Notes: a model not told the origin generated them from the sequence alone. Positions 24,601-34,693 are shown, counted from the stretch's first letter. The stretch: 64,000 bases of DNA from Caprimulgus europaeus (GCA_907165065.1 OU015523.1:24703834-24767833); one strand, 5' to 3'. A program made the numbers and translations.

Positions 24601-27600
24601 CTTAATATTTCAGAATGTTTTTGTGGAAGCTGTACAGCATAATGTGCTAGTCCACTGGGTTATTTTCTTTATTGAAAAGCCTCCCTTTTGAGATCCATTC
24701 ATGTGAGATCTTAATGCAACAGATGATGAAAAATTTAATTGATGACTTGTTTATACCTGCCAGAACACTGAATAAGTCAGTGTATCCTAAAAAAAAAAAA
24801 TTTAAAAAATCATGCCGCCTGTTTCTTTTCTACTTGCACAGTGTAACTGAAGTGTAACAGTGGTTAGCTAATAAAGAATTTAGCAAAGGCTGGAAGTGCA
24901 GAGTCTATAATAACACAAAATATATGAATGTTTTTGAAAAATATAAAACTAGCTCTTCCAGGTAGAATAGGAAAGCAGGTGGAAGAGAAACATTTAAAGT
25001 TTCTAAAAGATCCTGAAAAATACTGCACAGAAGTTCATGTCCAAGTATTTCATAAAGCAGTTGTCTAGTGCTTTCCTAGAACTGATCTGAAAATCACTGT
25101 CTCACAGCTTTTAATGCATTCCTAGTTGATTATAAGCAAGTGTTCCACAAGCTACCAAGGTAGAATCCCTCTGCTGTGGAAATACTCACCAAAGTCCTAA
25201 ATCACTGTCAACCAGTGCACAAAAATTGATAGGTTTGGAGGTAAAATTCTCAACCATATATTAATGTATGCTTAAAATCAGGATCCAAATAAGTATTTGG
25301 ACATAGAACAAAAAACCTCTGAAAAAGTTTGTTGATGTTTTTGTTTTTCCTATAATGATGAGTGAAGCTCTTAATGATAATATCGGGAAATAGGCATGGG
25401 TCATCCCCTTCAAAATAAAAATGGCTAGATATTTTGGTAGCCCAGTGTAAAGTTTAACATTTGTTGGCCTTTATTGTGTTGAATTTTAAAAGCCTCACTG
25501 TTTAAAAATAAGAAAGCATTGAATTTTAAATAATTTGCCTGAAGAATTCTTCAGGACTAGGACCTTACACTGTCATCAGCTGTTTTAGTTACTGTAGGCA
25601 AACTAACTATATGAAAAAACTTGTTTTAAGACTTTTAAAGATTTCAAGATAATTTCTCTTAGAGACATATGACTTAAATAATACTTATTGGAGATAGGTA
25701 TAATGAGGAGTACGTAATCCTTGTCCCCTCTTATTCTTTCCTTACCTTTGACCCAAAGGAGTTGAAGTATATCAAGTACTCCTGTTAATGTGGCTGTGAT
25801 AGAGTAATGCTTTTGGAGTGCTTATCTACATCTACATGTTACTAATTTATGCATCTTAGGCCAAAGACCACTTATAGATACAAAAGGTGCCTGTAGTAAT
25901 TAGGGGGGAAAAATCCAGCCTATGGAAATTTTTACATCTTATAACATTGGAATTATGTTTTATGATTACAGATGACCTTAATGTAAGTGGTATCATCGCT
26001 GCAGTAGTATTTGTGGCTCTGGTAATGGCATTGTGTGGCCTTGGAGTATTTTATGCCCAAAAAAAGGGCTACTTTACAAGTAAGTAAAGTAAAAACACTC
26101 CTTCCTCATGTCCAAAAAAAGTCTGTAGTTCTGCTGACGGTAACATGTCCTGCTTTTCATGAAGGCTCTAACTCCATGGTACATTTTTTTTCTGCCAACT
26201 TCTACTGAAAAAGCTACTTTAAGAATGACATGGAGACGTTTGTGCAGTTGCATACAACCCAACAGCAGTCTAGGGAAAGCAGTGAGCCGAACCCTGTTTC
26301 CTAGAGCCTCTCTGCTCTCGTTCTGAGAAGGGATGGCATAGAATGGCAGCATAAAAATAGGCCGTGCAAGTTCACTTGTAGTCTAAAAGGTCCGAGCGAA
26401 TGAGTTCTGATGAAGGGGAAACTGAATTACTGGCTCCCTCTTCTGGGTCGTGGCGAAGGGGCGCCATTGGTTTTAAGGATTGCTGCAAAAATTATCCACA
26501 CCCAGCAACCGTCTCCTTAACGTTTCGGTTAGTGCCTGTAGAGTTCAGCACAGCAAGAAGGGATGGCAAATGTCTGGGTCCGAGAAGGTCCGCCGCCCAA
26601 AAGTAAAAGGCTAACAGAGCTGCTGTTAGAATTCATGGTCACCTGGGACTTAATTTCCCTTTGAAAGCAACTTACTCTTTTTCTGTTTAAACTCACTACA
26701 CCAAAAAGGGACATTTGGTTCAGAAACTAGAAACTGAAGAGTTGAATAAGCTATGAATAATTTTCAAAGCAGTTTAAATTGGTTAAGGAAACTGTTCTTG
26801 TGATAATTTTTTTTTTTTTCTTTTTCAGAGGAAAGCTCTTCCCAGTAAGTATCTTGATGCAAATAATACACAAATCACTACAAACTTAATTTACTTTTCT
26901 GATTACTTAGTAACTGTGATGGCTGTTTAAGGCCCTTCTCACATGATTCTTGTACAGTGGCTTTTTTGAACACTGAAATAAAACCTGATCCTATACACCA
27001 GCTGGTTCCCTTATGGGAACTAGTGTACTGGTCAGAAAATGAATTAAGCATAATTAGTGATAAATGTGCAGAGATGTGTCTTTGTACATAGTTATGGTTT
27101 ACATCCTAACTCAGCTGCATCCTCTTCAAACTGGACAAAAGATGCTCAGAACCAAATTGAGCTGTCCTCATATCTATGTCTACAGATTATTCCAGGAAAT
27201 ATATTGTAAAAATATGATGGGTGGAGACTTTCTGAGAGTGTCTGGTCTTGATACAGATTTCTTTCATGCACTTAAATTTCTTAGTAGCAAGTCAGAATTC
27301 CTCAAGGTGTTATAGTGCTCCCACACAAGGCTAAAATTGTGTGCTTCATTGGAGGCTGCCCTCACTTTTTTTTTTTCCCTTCCTTTTAAAAGTTTTTCTT
27401 AGCACTTTTAGGTAATAGCAGGTAAAAAAGTACTAAAGACAAATAAAAATATTACTTTAAAATACTGTGCTGTTTATGCTGACCATGAACAGGCACAATG
27501 CACAACCATAAGCATTGAAAAGACAAGCTATGGAAGGTAATTTGGCAGTGGTTCATGAGATAACAGTTGTCTAAAAGCATTCAAAAGATTTGTTACTGTA

Positions 27601-28936
27601 ACCCGTTTCTAAGAGAGGGGAAAAAAACTCTTGAGGATTGCTGGAAATCAGAAAAAATGCATTCATAAATCAGGTTCTCAAAGGGTTAAAACTAACACCA
27701 GAAAAGTCACTATTTAACCTATGTTCCTTTCCTGTTAACAGAAAGAAGACCAACTATCAATCTACGAGTGAAAAGGCAAGTATTTTGCATTCAGTAGTGT
27801 GATTTTTAGTTTCAGATGGCCTCAAAATTCCTTAGGTCTGTGATGGTTTTGCACACACCCCCCAACCGTTACATGCCGCTAATACCTGGAGATACCTTAT
27901 CTCTTTTTGCATTTAATTAAACATTACAGTGCAAGTATTAGCTCCTTATTATTCAGTGTCAAGTGCCATACAACCGCAGCAGCTTGCTCCATACTTTGCC
28001 ATCTTTATCACACTCTAGCTGGAGTTTACCTGGTTGTCTTTTACCTACTCCTTCCTACATCTCCCATTCTTTTTCTTTCCCCTTTTCATTATTACTTTCC
28101 CTCCATCAGACAGATAAACTAAAAAGGTAGCACTATTTGGCAATCTCATCTCTATACAGACATTTGACTTAATGATGCCATTTCTTGTTTGTGAAGTCTT
28201 CCACTCTGCCTTGCATGTGCATATTGGTTAACCAAGGTAACAGTGAGAGAAAGTCTGGGCATTAATTCCTCTAAGATGAATGTGGGTCAAAAGGTTTGAC
28301 TAAATATGGAAGCTAAACTTACTACTTTTTTCTCCCCTTCCTCATTGAGAAGTCTCAAGGGCTTTAACTGTATGTACATTGCTCCAGCTTTCCAGATTGG
28401 TGCAGAAAGAACAGAGCTCCAACTAAAGCTTCAACTAGGAGCAACTTAATTTCACTGTCTATAGTTTAAGGCTACATTAGTAGCCTTAAAAGCTCACTGA
28501 ACACCACCTGTTTCTTTAATCAAAACACAGTGTACTAAACAGCTTAAGCTTATTTCTTCACCTAGTATGTATGTAAGAAACAGTACTGAGGCCAGCTACC
28601 TAGTTGCTCTGAGTGGGAAGGAACAAATTTTGAAGTGCTGTGGTATCTTTATCAATATTAATGCACTTACGAATCAGATAAGTCAGAGATGTTTGATACT
28701 TGTACTTTTTAATAGGTTATTACTTCTGTTCTGTGTAGCAGTGCATTCTGTAGACTTTCCTTTCCAGAAAAAGAGTAAACACTAGTGTACTTTGGGCATG
28801 CTTCTTTTCAATGTCTATGCCTTAGTTTCTTCTGAATTACACACTAATAAGCTGGTTAAAATCTTTGAACTGTTACTTATGTAACCTTGTTTGTTTCATT
28901 TAGGATTTCAAGCATACCAAGTCCTTTCTTATTTAG
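15587..28936 (+). CDS. JAM2: Junctional adhesion molecule B (JAM2), exons 2-10; exon 1 outside
   Basis: JAM-B is a type I membrane adhesion protein of tight junctions and endothelium that binds itself, JAM-C and integrin alpha4beta1. Coding exons seen: 15587-15652, 19115-19228, 20440-20592, 21869-22074, 24178-24280, 25972-26079, 26829-26844, 27742-27775 and 28904-28936. Lengths and phases join without a gap (833 nt, entering in phase 1). The product has a V-type Ig domain (exons 2-4), a second Ig domain (exons 5-6), one transmembrane helix (exon 7) and a short tail ending KSFLI, a PDZ ligand (exons 8-10). The signal-peptide exon is not visible in the window. JAM2 rather than JAM3 or F11R is supported by the exon 7 junction sequence [13 protein letters not shown] and the tail DFKHTKSF. 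The downstream neighbours ATP5PF and GABPA match JAM2 synteny. Confidence 0.95.
15826..15881 (+). repeat. CR1 3'-end fragment
   Basis: A short remnant with the CR1 3' UTR signature: TGGACTAGATGCTTCTCAGA, a CCTTTTCAACCTCACC block, then ATTCTGTGA. Too little remains to assign a subfamily. It lies in JAM2 intron 2. Confidence 0.7.
16700..16892 (+). repeat. CR1 3'-region fragment
   Basis: A diverged CR1 remnant: GTCAGTCACTGGAACAGGCT and CCCAGGGAAGTGGT, then GGAGTTGGACTCAATGATCT and the ending TTCCAACTTGAGATATTCTA. The order and spacing match the last 200 bp of CR1. It is older than the copies at 13192 and 23206. It lies in JAM2 intron 2. Confidence 0.8.
16893..19114. other. JAM2 intron 2, later part; C-rich block near 18180-18440
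   Basis: No exon is recognised. A C-rich segment at about 18180-18440 stands out from the AT-rich intron and may be a decayed LTR fragment, but I could not match it. The open frames inside it have no family features. Confidence 0.4.
19115..19228 (+). CDS. JAM2: JAM2 exon 3: first Ig domain, dimer motif
   Basis: 114 nt, phase 1-1, with acceptor after a long C tract (CCCCAG) and donor ACAG|GTACAG. It encodes [10 protein letters not shown] and then [17 protein letters not shown]. It supplies the B-strand cysteine and C-strand tryptophan of the V domain. R-I-E fits the R(V/I/L)E motif that JAM proteins use for cis-dimerisation, so homodimer formation is expected to be retained. Confidence 0.95.
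20440..20592 (+). CDS. JAM2: JAM2 exon 4: end of first Ig domain
   Basis: 153 nt, phase 1-1, acceptor CTTAAAG|G, donor TTGG|GTACAA. It encodes [10 protein letters not shown].. then [20 protein letters not shown]. The D-x-G-x-Y-x-C motif gives the F-strand cysteine that pairs with the one in exon 3. NVT is a potential N-glycosylation site at a position also used in mammalian JAM2. Confidence 0.97.
21869..22074 (+). CDS. JAM2: JAM2 exon 5: second Ig domain, first half
   Basis: 206 nt, phase 1 to 0, acceptor TTGTCCAG, donor CTG|GTAAGT. It encodes [20 protein letters not shown], then [20 protein letters not shown] and ending MNKKSGTL. It supplies the B-strand cysteine and C-strand tryptophan of the second (C2-type) Ig domain. 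It contains an NIT sequon. Confidence 0.97.
23206..23945 (-). mobile_element. CR1 LINE 3' portion, minus orientation
   Basis: A 5'-truncated CR1 in JAM2 intron 5. On the minus strand a fairly long frame remains (about 23804-23277) reading from the C-terminal ORF2 region ([20 protein letters not shown] and [16 protein letters not shown]) to the CR1 C-terminus ([19 protein letters not shown]). The element ends at the 3' motif (AATCATAGGGGTTGGAAGGG on the plus strand, 23211-23230). The well-kept frame suggests it is younger than the copies at 2160 and 16700. Confidence 0.93.
24178..24280 (+). CDS. JAM2: JAM2 exon 6: second Ig domain, second half
   Basis: 103 nt, phase 0 to 1, acceptor TTAACAG, donor GTTG|GTATGT. 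It encodes [20 protein letters not shown], then [14 protein letters not shown]. The Y-F-C cysteine closes the second Ig disulphide. The following KC..KRMQV strand leads into the stalk. A CR1 fragment (23206-23945) ends about 230 bp upstream of this exon. Confidence 0.97.
25972..26079 (+). CDS. JAM2: JAM2 exon 7: stalk and transmembrane helix
   Basis: 108 nt, phase 1-1, acceptor GATTACAG, donor ACAA|GTAAGT. It encodes DDLNVSGII, then a hydrophobic span ([20 protein letters not shown]) followed by the stop-transfer sequence QKKGYFT. It therefore fixes type I topology. NVS is a potential glycosylation site just outside the membrane. The donor could slide one codon to a second GTAAAG, but GTAAGT keeps the phase of exon 8. 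Confidence 0.96.
26829..26844 (+). CDS. JAM2: JAM2 exon 8: 16-nt microexon
   Basis: Only 16 nt, phase 1 to 2, between a strong T-rich acceptor (TTTTTCAG) and a consensus donor (CA|GTAAGT). Together with flanking nucleotides it encodes K-E-S-S-S-Q of the cytoplasmic tail. It is too short for any ORF search, but phases require it: exon 7 ends in phase 1 and exon 9 must be entered in phase 2 to read [12 protein letters not shown]. The position and serine-rich content match the JAM2 tail. Confidence 0.85.
27742..27775 (+). CDS. JAM2: JAM2 exon 9: cytoplasmic tail, GC donor
   Basis: 34 nt, phase 2 to 0, acceptor CTGTTAACAG, encoding [11 protein letters not shown]. The exon must end after GAAAAG for exon 10 ([10 protein letters not shown]) to be read in frame. 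The next bases are GCAAGT, so the donor is a GC rather than a GT site. AAG|GCAAGT is otherwise an ideal donor consensus, as is typical of GC-AG introns. No GT in the next few bases would give the right frame. Confidence 0.85.
28904..28936 (+). CDS. JAM2: JAM2 exon 10: C-terminus with PDZ ligand
   Basis: 33 coding nt after the acceptor [20 protein letters not shown] and TAG. The DFKHTKSF(I/L)I tail is diagnostic of JAM2. The final F-L-I is a hydrophobic (class II) PDZ-binding motif that links JAMs to junctional scaffolds such as PAR-3 and ZO-1. The 3' UTR follows. Confidence 0.96.
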   Translation, partial: DFKHTKSFLI

Positions 28937-29620
28937 AAGATTTCAGCCTCTGTGAGGGACATCTACTGACTACTTGTTACACAAAAGGGATCTTTTGACC
29001 TCTAGTCTGTAAATATTATTTCCATGTATTACACACTGAAAACAGAAACTGACAGTGTTAGATCCCATCAACCTGTCTGTGATTGGCTTTTAAAAAAACT
29101 CTTAACTTAAAGATAGAACTAAATTGAATATGCAAGTCAATTTGTGTTAAGACTTCTCATTTTGTTCATGTATACATGCAGCAATACAGGATTCACTCTT
29201 ACGGCTTGGAACAATCTATTCAAGTAACTTTCACATATGACCTTGCTACCACTACTTCCTATGTTATATCTCCACCACTATCAAGGGCTCAAACTCCTGC
29301 AATTCTGACTTATTAGCACCTTGACATTGTATTAGATTTACCAAAGCAATCTACAAGTGCACAAGCAGTCGTGCAGACTTAAACCCACTATCCTGAGAGA
29401 ATAAAGCTTCCTATAATTGAGGCTCAACCAGTGTTTTATTGTCTAATATAAAATGCCTACAGCTTCTCTTCCACAAGGAAGTATGTATGTCTCTCTCTCT
29501 GTAGACTGCATATGTAATTTCATTCTGAAGAAAAAAAATCCTACAACTCAAGCTGTAGTATCTGGACATTTAACTGTTGAAGTGTCACAAATAAATAGCT
29601 CCCCTGAACCTGAAGTGTTT
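28937..29620 (+). other. JAM2: JAM2 3' UTR with candidate polyadenylation signals
   Basis: Non-coding sequence after the JAM2 stop. AATAAA occurs at 29400-29405 and 29590-29595; cleavage about 15-25 bases after either would end the transcript. The true end is inferred, and no other plus-strand gene feature follows before the convergent ATP5PF gene. Confidence 0.6.
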
Positions 29621-30055
29621 GTGTCAATAGTTCAGTTGCTAAAATTTAAGTCTCAACCTCATTAACAGGTTTCAGTTGCTTCTGTGAGAGTAGCACTTCA
29701 TCATTTGTGTGTTCATTGATGCAGTGTAAAATCAGTATATTTGTGCCTATGCTTTTGGCTGTGCAGGCCCATCACTATCATAGAGCTTTGCTACAGATTT
29801 AGAGTTCATGGGGTGAGTTTTTTGCAAAAGCTTTTTGCATGTGACAAACTCAGAAAAACAAGTAGTTCCTTCTTGGTGTGTTATCAGTGTTATAACTTCT
29901 CAGCACTAAAACGTAGATTGGCAAGGGAGTTTTGCAGTTAACAGAGAAACTATTCAGATGCCTCAGTCACTTAAGAGTTGACTATTGTAGCTAACTATGC
30001 GCACCATACAGTTAAGAACTTATTCACACTTCTGAAATCAAACTGAAACACTGCA
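29621..30055. other. Short convergent intergenic gap, JAM2 / ATP5PF
   Basis: About 435 bp between the last candidate JAM2 polyadenylation signal and the ATP5PF signal on the other strand. No gene or repeat is recognised. The transcript tails probably end within or across this gap. Confidence 0.5.
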
Positions 30056-30061
30056 TTTATT
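30056..30061 (-). terminator. ATP5PF: ATP5PF polyadenylation signal
   Basis: TTTATT on the plus strand is AATAAA on the minus strand, 71 bases downstream of the ATP5PF stop codon. That gives a short 3' UTR, in keeping with this compact housekeeping gene. Confidence 0.6.
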
Positions 30062-30132
30062 AAGTTACAACTGGTGCCATGTTCAGCAACTCCACTGATG
30101 TACACTGCTGTTTGGTACAGAACCTGCAGAGA

Positions 30133-30161
30133 TCACTTTGGAGTTTCCTCAAAGTTGGGCT
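30133..30161 (-). CDS. ATP5PF: ATP5PF last coding exon
   Basis: 29 coding nt after a pyrimidine-rich acceptor (CCTTCCTCCTTTAG). It completes the split codon E and reads PNFEETPK and TGA. This matches the acidic FE(D/E)P.FE tail of F6. It is the only place downstream where acceptor, phase and tail sequence agree. Confidence 0.9.
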
Positions 30162-33100
30162 CTAAAGGAGGAAGGGGAGAGAGAGAAAAAAGTTCTAATT
30201 AGTCTCTTTTTATTCCAGCCTCAAACAGCACAATTCATCTGTTATTCAAAGAAAACTAAACATTAAGTTGGCAAGCTAAATTAAGTTCTTGTACATTGCA
30301 GTCTACACCACCACTTACTTTGTATCAGGGTAGAATTGTATGTGGGCAGGACTAAAGAATAAACTACGCTGGAGATGGGTCTTTTCCACCTTAGAGGAGT
30401 TGTGTGTAAGGTTTAAGACATAGTAATGTTTGCAAAAACAGCTTTTAGCGACACCTGGGGTAGGGGAGAAGTAGCAGAGAAACTGAAGAAGACTACGGGA
30501 CATGATACTAGAATTTCCAACATAGCTCAAATATAAGAACAAGTAACCAAGCTCTTATTTTCTCTTGATTAGTGTCTTAGCCATTTAACACAATGGAGCG
30601 CACTATTTCAACTCCACTCAGCAAAAGATATTCTCTACATAAAAACACTGAAGAAGGAGTTCTTGATGTCAAAGGCATAAATTCAGAAGGGTTAGGGCTT
30701 TTGACAAGTAGGCTATTAATGCTGTTCTCCTTGTTACAAAGAGTCCGAGAGGTAAGGCTCAGCTTATAGTAAAACAAAAAAACCTAAGTTTCTACGCATC
30801 TGGCCACTTAGTTTTGAAAACTCATTGAAATTAGATGAAGTATAGGCAACAGTAAAAGAACACTGTCTCCCTACCCTTTGTTCTGTTCCTATGATCACAA
30901 AAAGTTTTTCATTAAAAAAAAACAACCCCTAAACATATTGTTTCACATATGTAGAAATAAAACTGAATACAAAGAAACCACATCCCTAAAACTGGGATTA
31001 AAAAAAACCCCAAAAACCCACATAGATCCTACTTCACAGATGCTCTGGTTTATTTGCACCCGTAACAATCTGATATTGAATTCTTCCTTAATCCAACTGA
31101 AATACCACCAAAAGCTGAAAATGTTTTTACGTGTGTTTACATAGGTCTAACTTAGAATTTCCAGTTAAGTCTGATCGGAATTACAAGTCACTATGGTGGT
31201 TTGACCTTGGCTGGCTGCCAGCCTCCTGTGCTCTCGCTCTTTTCCTCCCTCTGTCCACAGGAGGGCTGAGAACACAGACAGCATTTTCCACCCTTTTTAA
31301 AATATGTTGTCACAGATGTGCCACCAGCATCTCTGACTGGCTCCGCTGTGTCCTGCAGTGGGTCCATTTTGGAGCTGGATGGAACTGGCTTTGTGCAGTG
31401 TGTGGACAGCCCCTGGCCTCTCCTGATAGAGGCCACCCCTGCAGCCCCTCACTACCAAGGGGTTTATATTTCCCATATAAACCAAATACACTGGCATGTT
31501 CAAAAGATTGCTGAATCCCAGCTACCAGCTGCTTACAGTTTATGAGAAAGACAGCTTACCTTCACAAAACCCGACTTTACCTAAAACTGCTTGTGAGCAA
31601 TGAAGACTTTGAGCTGTACTTACATAAGCAAGCAAAGTAAAGTAAGTATAGAAATGAGCCTGTCTATAAAAAAACAAGTTGCCTTTACATCCTAAGGCAG
31701 ACAGAGTCTGTGCAGTTTCTCTGCATTCTTGATAAACCAGTTGTCACAAGTATTCTTGTCAGAATCAATCTGGGTAATATGAAAACATGCTAACACAAAC
31801 TTAGAGCAGTTAAACAGAAGTCATATCCAAATAACTGAATAAAAAGGTGAAAGGTTTAATAGAACTTAATCAAGAAGTAAGTAACAAAGTTCTATTTTAA
31901 TTTTCTGAAATTACCAACTTCCCAGATGAGCCTACAAAATTTACAAATTGCAGTTTGGATGACAAAGACAACTGGTTTTCAAATGACAGTCTGCAGACCT
32001 CTTTGGGGGGATGAGGAAAAACTGTAACAATATACCCTCTGCTATTTCTGTTTATATATGGGCTATTTCTTTAGGGTCTGTGAAGAGTAATTAAGATAGA
32101 CTGATCTGACTGCAAATTTTGCTAAACATCAGTATGAGTAAGTCCACATCTCTACTGGAAAAGGCAAATTATCAAAAAAAGGAGGCAGATGGAATCAGAT
32201 GTGAACTCTGCAAAAGTGAGGAGATTCACTGAGGGCGTCTTACATGAAATTAATGGTCCAAATAAAAACTAAATGGGAATTAAGAAAACCATTCTTGTTT
32301 CTTATGTTGTTATTAGCAATTAGAAATTCAGTAAGACTGTTAACTCACCCTCAAATTTAAATTCTGGAAACTTGGTTAGATCTCCCTCACCATATGCCCG
32401 TTGAAGTCTAGCAAGGGATTCATTCATGTCTTTCTGAAATTCGGGGCCTGCATCAACAGGCCCTCCAGCTTGCCTATAAAACATTAAAAGTTATTAACAG
32501 TTCAGTTCTGAAATTCCATATGAAACTTCTACATTTGCATGGCCATTTATGAATTAAAAACCTTTTTGACAACTAACTAAAGCAAACTATTTAAAATATT
32601 TACAAAAGTTTAAGATATGACACACCCTAGGGCCTACTTACCTTATACATACACAAGGTTCTCAAGGTAAAGCACAGCCTTTCTACTATCAGTGATGAAA
32701 ATCCAAGCTACAGAGGTAGCCTTTTGAGGCATAAAACTACACTGAGTATCCAAGCTTTCAGGGTTCTTCGTTTCACTTGTTACAGGTGTGATTTCCTAAC
32801 AAAATTGTGATTTGTACCTTGCTATTTCTGAATTAGTGATCTGGGTAAGTAAAGCTTAACTGTTCTTGCAAAGAGAACATGTTCTGAATACTAAACAAGC
32901 AAAAAAACCAAAAGACAAGGCACCTTGCATTCATATAGATTCAGAATTTCTTGGGATAAAAATTTAAATATTTAAAATAGTAACTCTTTAGATTACCAGT
33001 GCTCAATTGTACCAACATAGGTATCACTTATGATTGGTAAAGTCACCAAAAATATGCCTCTCTACACAGGCTAATTTGTAGGTGTGGAAACACACCTCCT

Positions 33101-33813
33101 CCTCCAGCACAGCTAAGGAGTATCTTATTTCCTTCCAAACAATAATTCCCAAGAATAAATTACACAGAATTACTATAGGCTTAGTTTCCCGTTAGTTCAT
33201 TCAAACAGTTTAATTTGAAAGAACTGCTTACTGACATGTTTAATGAATCAGCCTCACAGTTCCATTAATTCTCAATTGCTTTTGGAGGCTATTTCCATTC
33301 ATCTTCTGGAAACTAGACTAAAAAATATCTGTTACCAGACAGACAGCACACAGATGGGTGAGAATTAACATACTGTTATGTTCACATAGTGTGCAAAAAA
33401 ACTTAAGAGCGCCTTAACTCCCCAAGAAAAATAACATCAGCTTTATTTTTTTTTAAGGGGAAAAAATTGGCACTTTCTGTCACATATGCAAGAACAAGCC
33501 TTCTCATGTGACATGCAGCAAGTGTTGCAGGAAAGCGCTACCTTAAGTATTTAGGGACCAACCTACTAGCATATTTTAGCGTTGATCAAAATCAACATTT
33601 TTCCCCTTTTGCCATCAGCCTGAAAATAATTTCCTTTACTTACTTGCTCTTTGTGTTGTATTCTCTGATCTTGTCCAAGAAGAGCTTCTGAACTGGATCA
33701 AGCTCTTTTGTCTTATTAAAGACAATAGCAGAAAGCCCTATGTTTCTGCGCAAGTGAACGGAAACAGCAGAGCGAAAAATAGAAGAAAGTCGCAGAATCT
33801 GATGCAGAATCAT
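30133..33813 (-). CDS. ATP5PF: ATP synthase peripheral stalk subunit F6, mitochondrial
   Basis: Coupling factor 6 (formerly ATP5J) is a small subunit of the peripheral stalk of mitochondrial ATP synthase, which holds F1 still against the turning rotor. Three coding exons on the minus strand: 33813-33644, 32473-32349 and 30161-30133. They join exactly to 107 residues plus stop, against 108 in human. The start MILHQILRLSSIFRSAVSVH is an arginine-containing, acid-free mitochondrial targeting sequence. The mature part begins near NKTKELDPVQKLFLDKIREY and ends FPEFKFEEPNFEETPK. The NKTKELDP region is two residues longer than the human NKELDP as I recall it. The coding start lies in the second exon, and a non-coding first exon must lie in the CpG island. 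The gene is head-to-head with GABPA and tail-to-tail with JAM2. Confidence 0.96.
31192..31490 (+). mobile_element. Short ERVL-type solo LTR in ATP5PF intron
   Basis: It begins TATGGTGGTTTGACCTTGGC, a variant of the familiar avian LTR start TGTGGTGGGTTGACC, and ends ACCAAATACA. It is about 300 bp and GC-rich relative to the intron. It shares its start with the minus-strand LTR ending at 12927 but lacks much of the middle. No clear target duplication: the flanks are GTCAC and CTGGC. It lies antisense to ATP5PF in its last intron. Confidence 0.7.
32349..32473 (-). CDS. ATP5PF: ATP5PF second coding exon
   Basis: 125 nt, acceptor TTTATAG|G, donor GAGG|GTGAGT. It encodes KQAGGPVDAGPEFQKDMNES, then LARLQRAYGEGDLTKFPEFK and FE. 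The GGPVD and FP.FKFE blocks are conserved in F6. Phase 2 to 1, joining both neighbours without a gap. Confidence 0.97.
33644..33813 (-). CDS. ATP5PF: ATP5PF first coding exon: targeting peptide and helix start
   Basis: 170 coding nt (exon from 33832 after acceptor TTTTTAG to donor AGCAA|GTAAGT at 33643). It encodes the start codon, a presequence of about 32 residues with arginines spaced among hydrophobics, and the first conserved helix ELDPVQKLFLDKIREYNTKS. The ATG is preceded by 19 nt of exonic 5' UTR. It ends in phase 2. Confidence 0.96.
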
Positions 33814-34197
33814 GATGACACTAATGCTTCAACTAAAAACAAACAAAAAAAATCCAAAACAGGAACACAGAATCAGTTAGCTCTTTCCACAATGTAAATG
33901 CATAAAAACCCACAGAAATTAGTTCAGAGATAAGCTTTAAACCAGAAAAAACGTTCAAACCAGCATGCAACCTGGGGTGAAAACCCAGGCAGCCACGAAA
34001 CCCAAGGAGCACCGTGCCATGAATTATGCTGCTACACGTCCCCTTCAACCGCGTACTACAACCGGCTTTGCTCTCACCACCACCGAAACGAACATCAGGC
34101 TTTGTCTCGTTTAAAGAAAAAGCAACAATTTTAACCCAGCCAAAGCCAGCAGCAGCAGTATCGGCCGCCGCTCCCACCCGTCTGTCTCCACCTCACC

Positions 34198-34590
34198 CGC
34201 CCCGGGAACCTCTCGCAGGCCACGAGGCGCCGTTAGCCCCAGCCCCTCGATGCTCCAAGCGCAAATCGGCGGAGAAGGAGCTGCCCTCCGGCACCCCCGG
34301 CGCCGCGGGAGGAAAGGTACAGGGGCACAGCGAGGCCACCCCGGGTCAACTCCAGTCACCTTGGGAGAGCCGTCTCCGTCGCCACCGCCCCGCGTCCGCC
34401 CCACCCCGCCTCCCCGCGCAATGCACGCCGGGAAGCCGCCCTGTCCGCGCGGCCTGGTGCCGTCGCAGCGCTGAGCTCCGCAGCAGCGCACAAGGGCGTC
34501 GAGGGCGGAGGCGCTACCTCGCTGCACGGCCCCGCGCGGCTGCCCAGCGGGGAAGTGGGATCACAGAAAAAGCCCCGAACGTACCGTTGC
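34198..34590 (-). other. ATP5PF: Candidate ATP5PF non-coding first exon
   Basis: A first exon must splice to the acceptor at 33833. Minus-strand donor candidates in the island are GGCGG|GTGAGG (exon end 34197), AAG|GTGACT (near 34360) and GAG|GTAGCG (near 34515). The first is the best match to consensus. The transcription start would be near the ETS site at 34593. Bounds are a guess within these limits. Confidence 0.35.
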
Positions 34591-34592
34591 CG

Positions 34593-34600
34593 CCGGAAGT
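34593..34600 (+). promoter_or_regulatory. Consensus ETS / GABP binding site
   Basis: CCGGAAGT preceded by GCCG is the high-affinity ETS class I site bound by GABP alpha through its ETS domain. It sits between the two divergent genes, close to the expected ATP5PF start, and could allow GABPA to regulate itself and ATP5PF. Confidence 0.7.
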
Positions 34601-34693
34601 AGGCAATACGCTTCCAGGTGAGGGGAAACGGTTCGGAGTGACAGGCGCCAGCCCTGCCCCCCGCCCCCGCGCTGGTGGCGCGCGAGGGCCGTC

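Noticed and set aside
30878..31144. 88-codon frame in the ATP5PF last intron
   Set aside because: A-rich sequence giving a lysine/asparagine-rich chance frame with no splice or family support.
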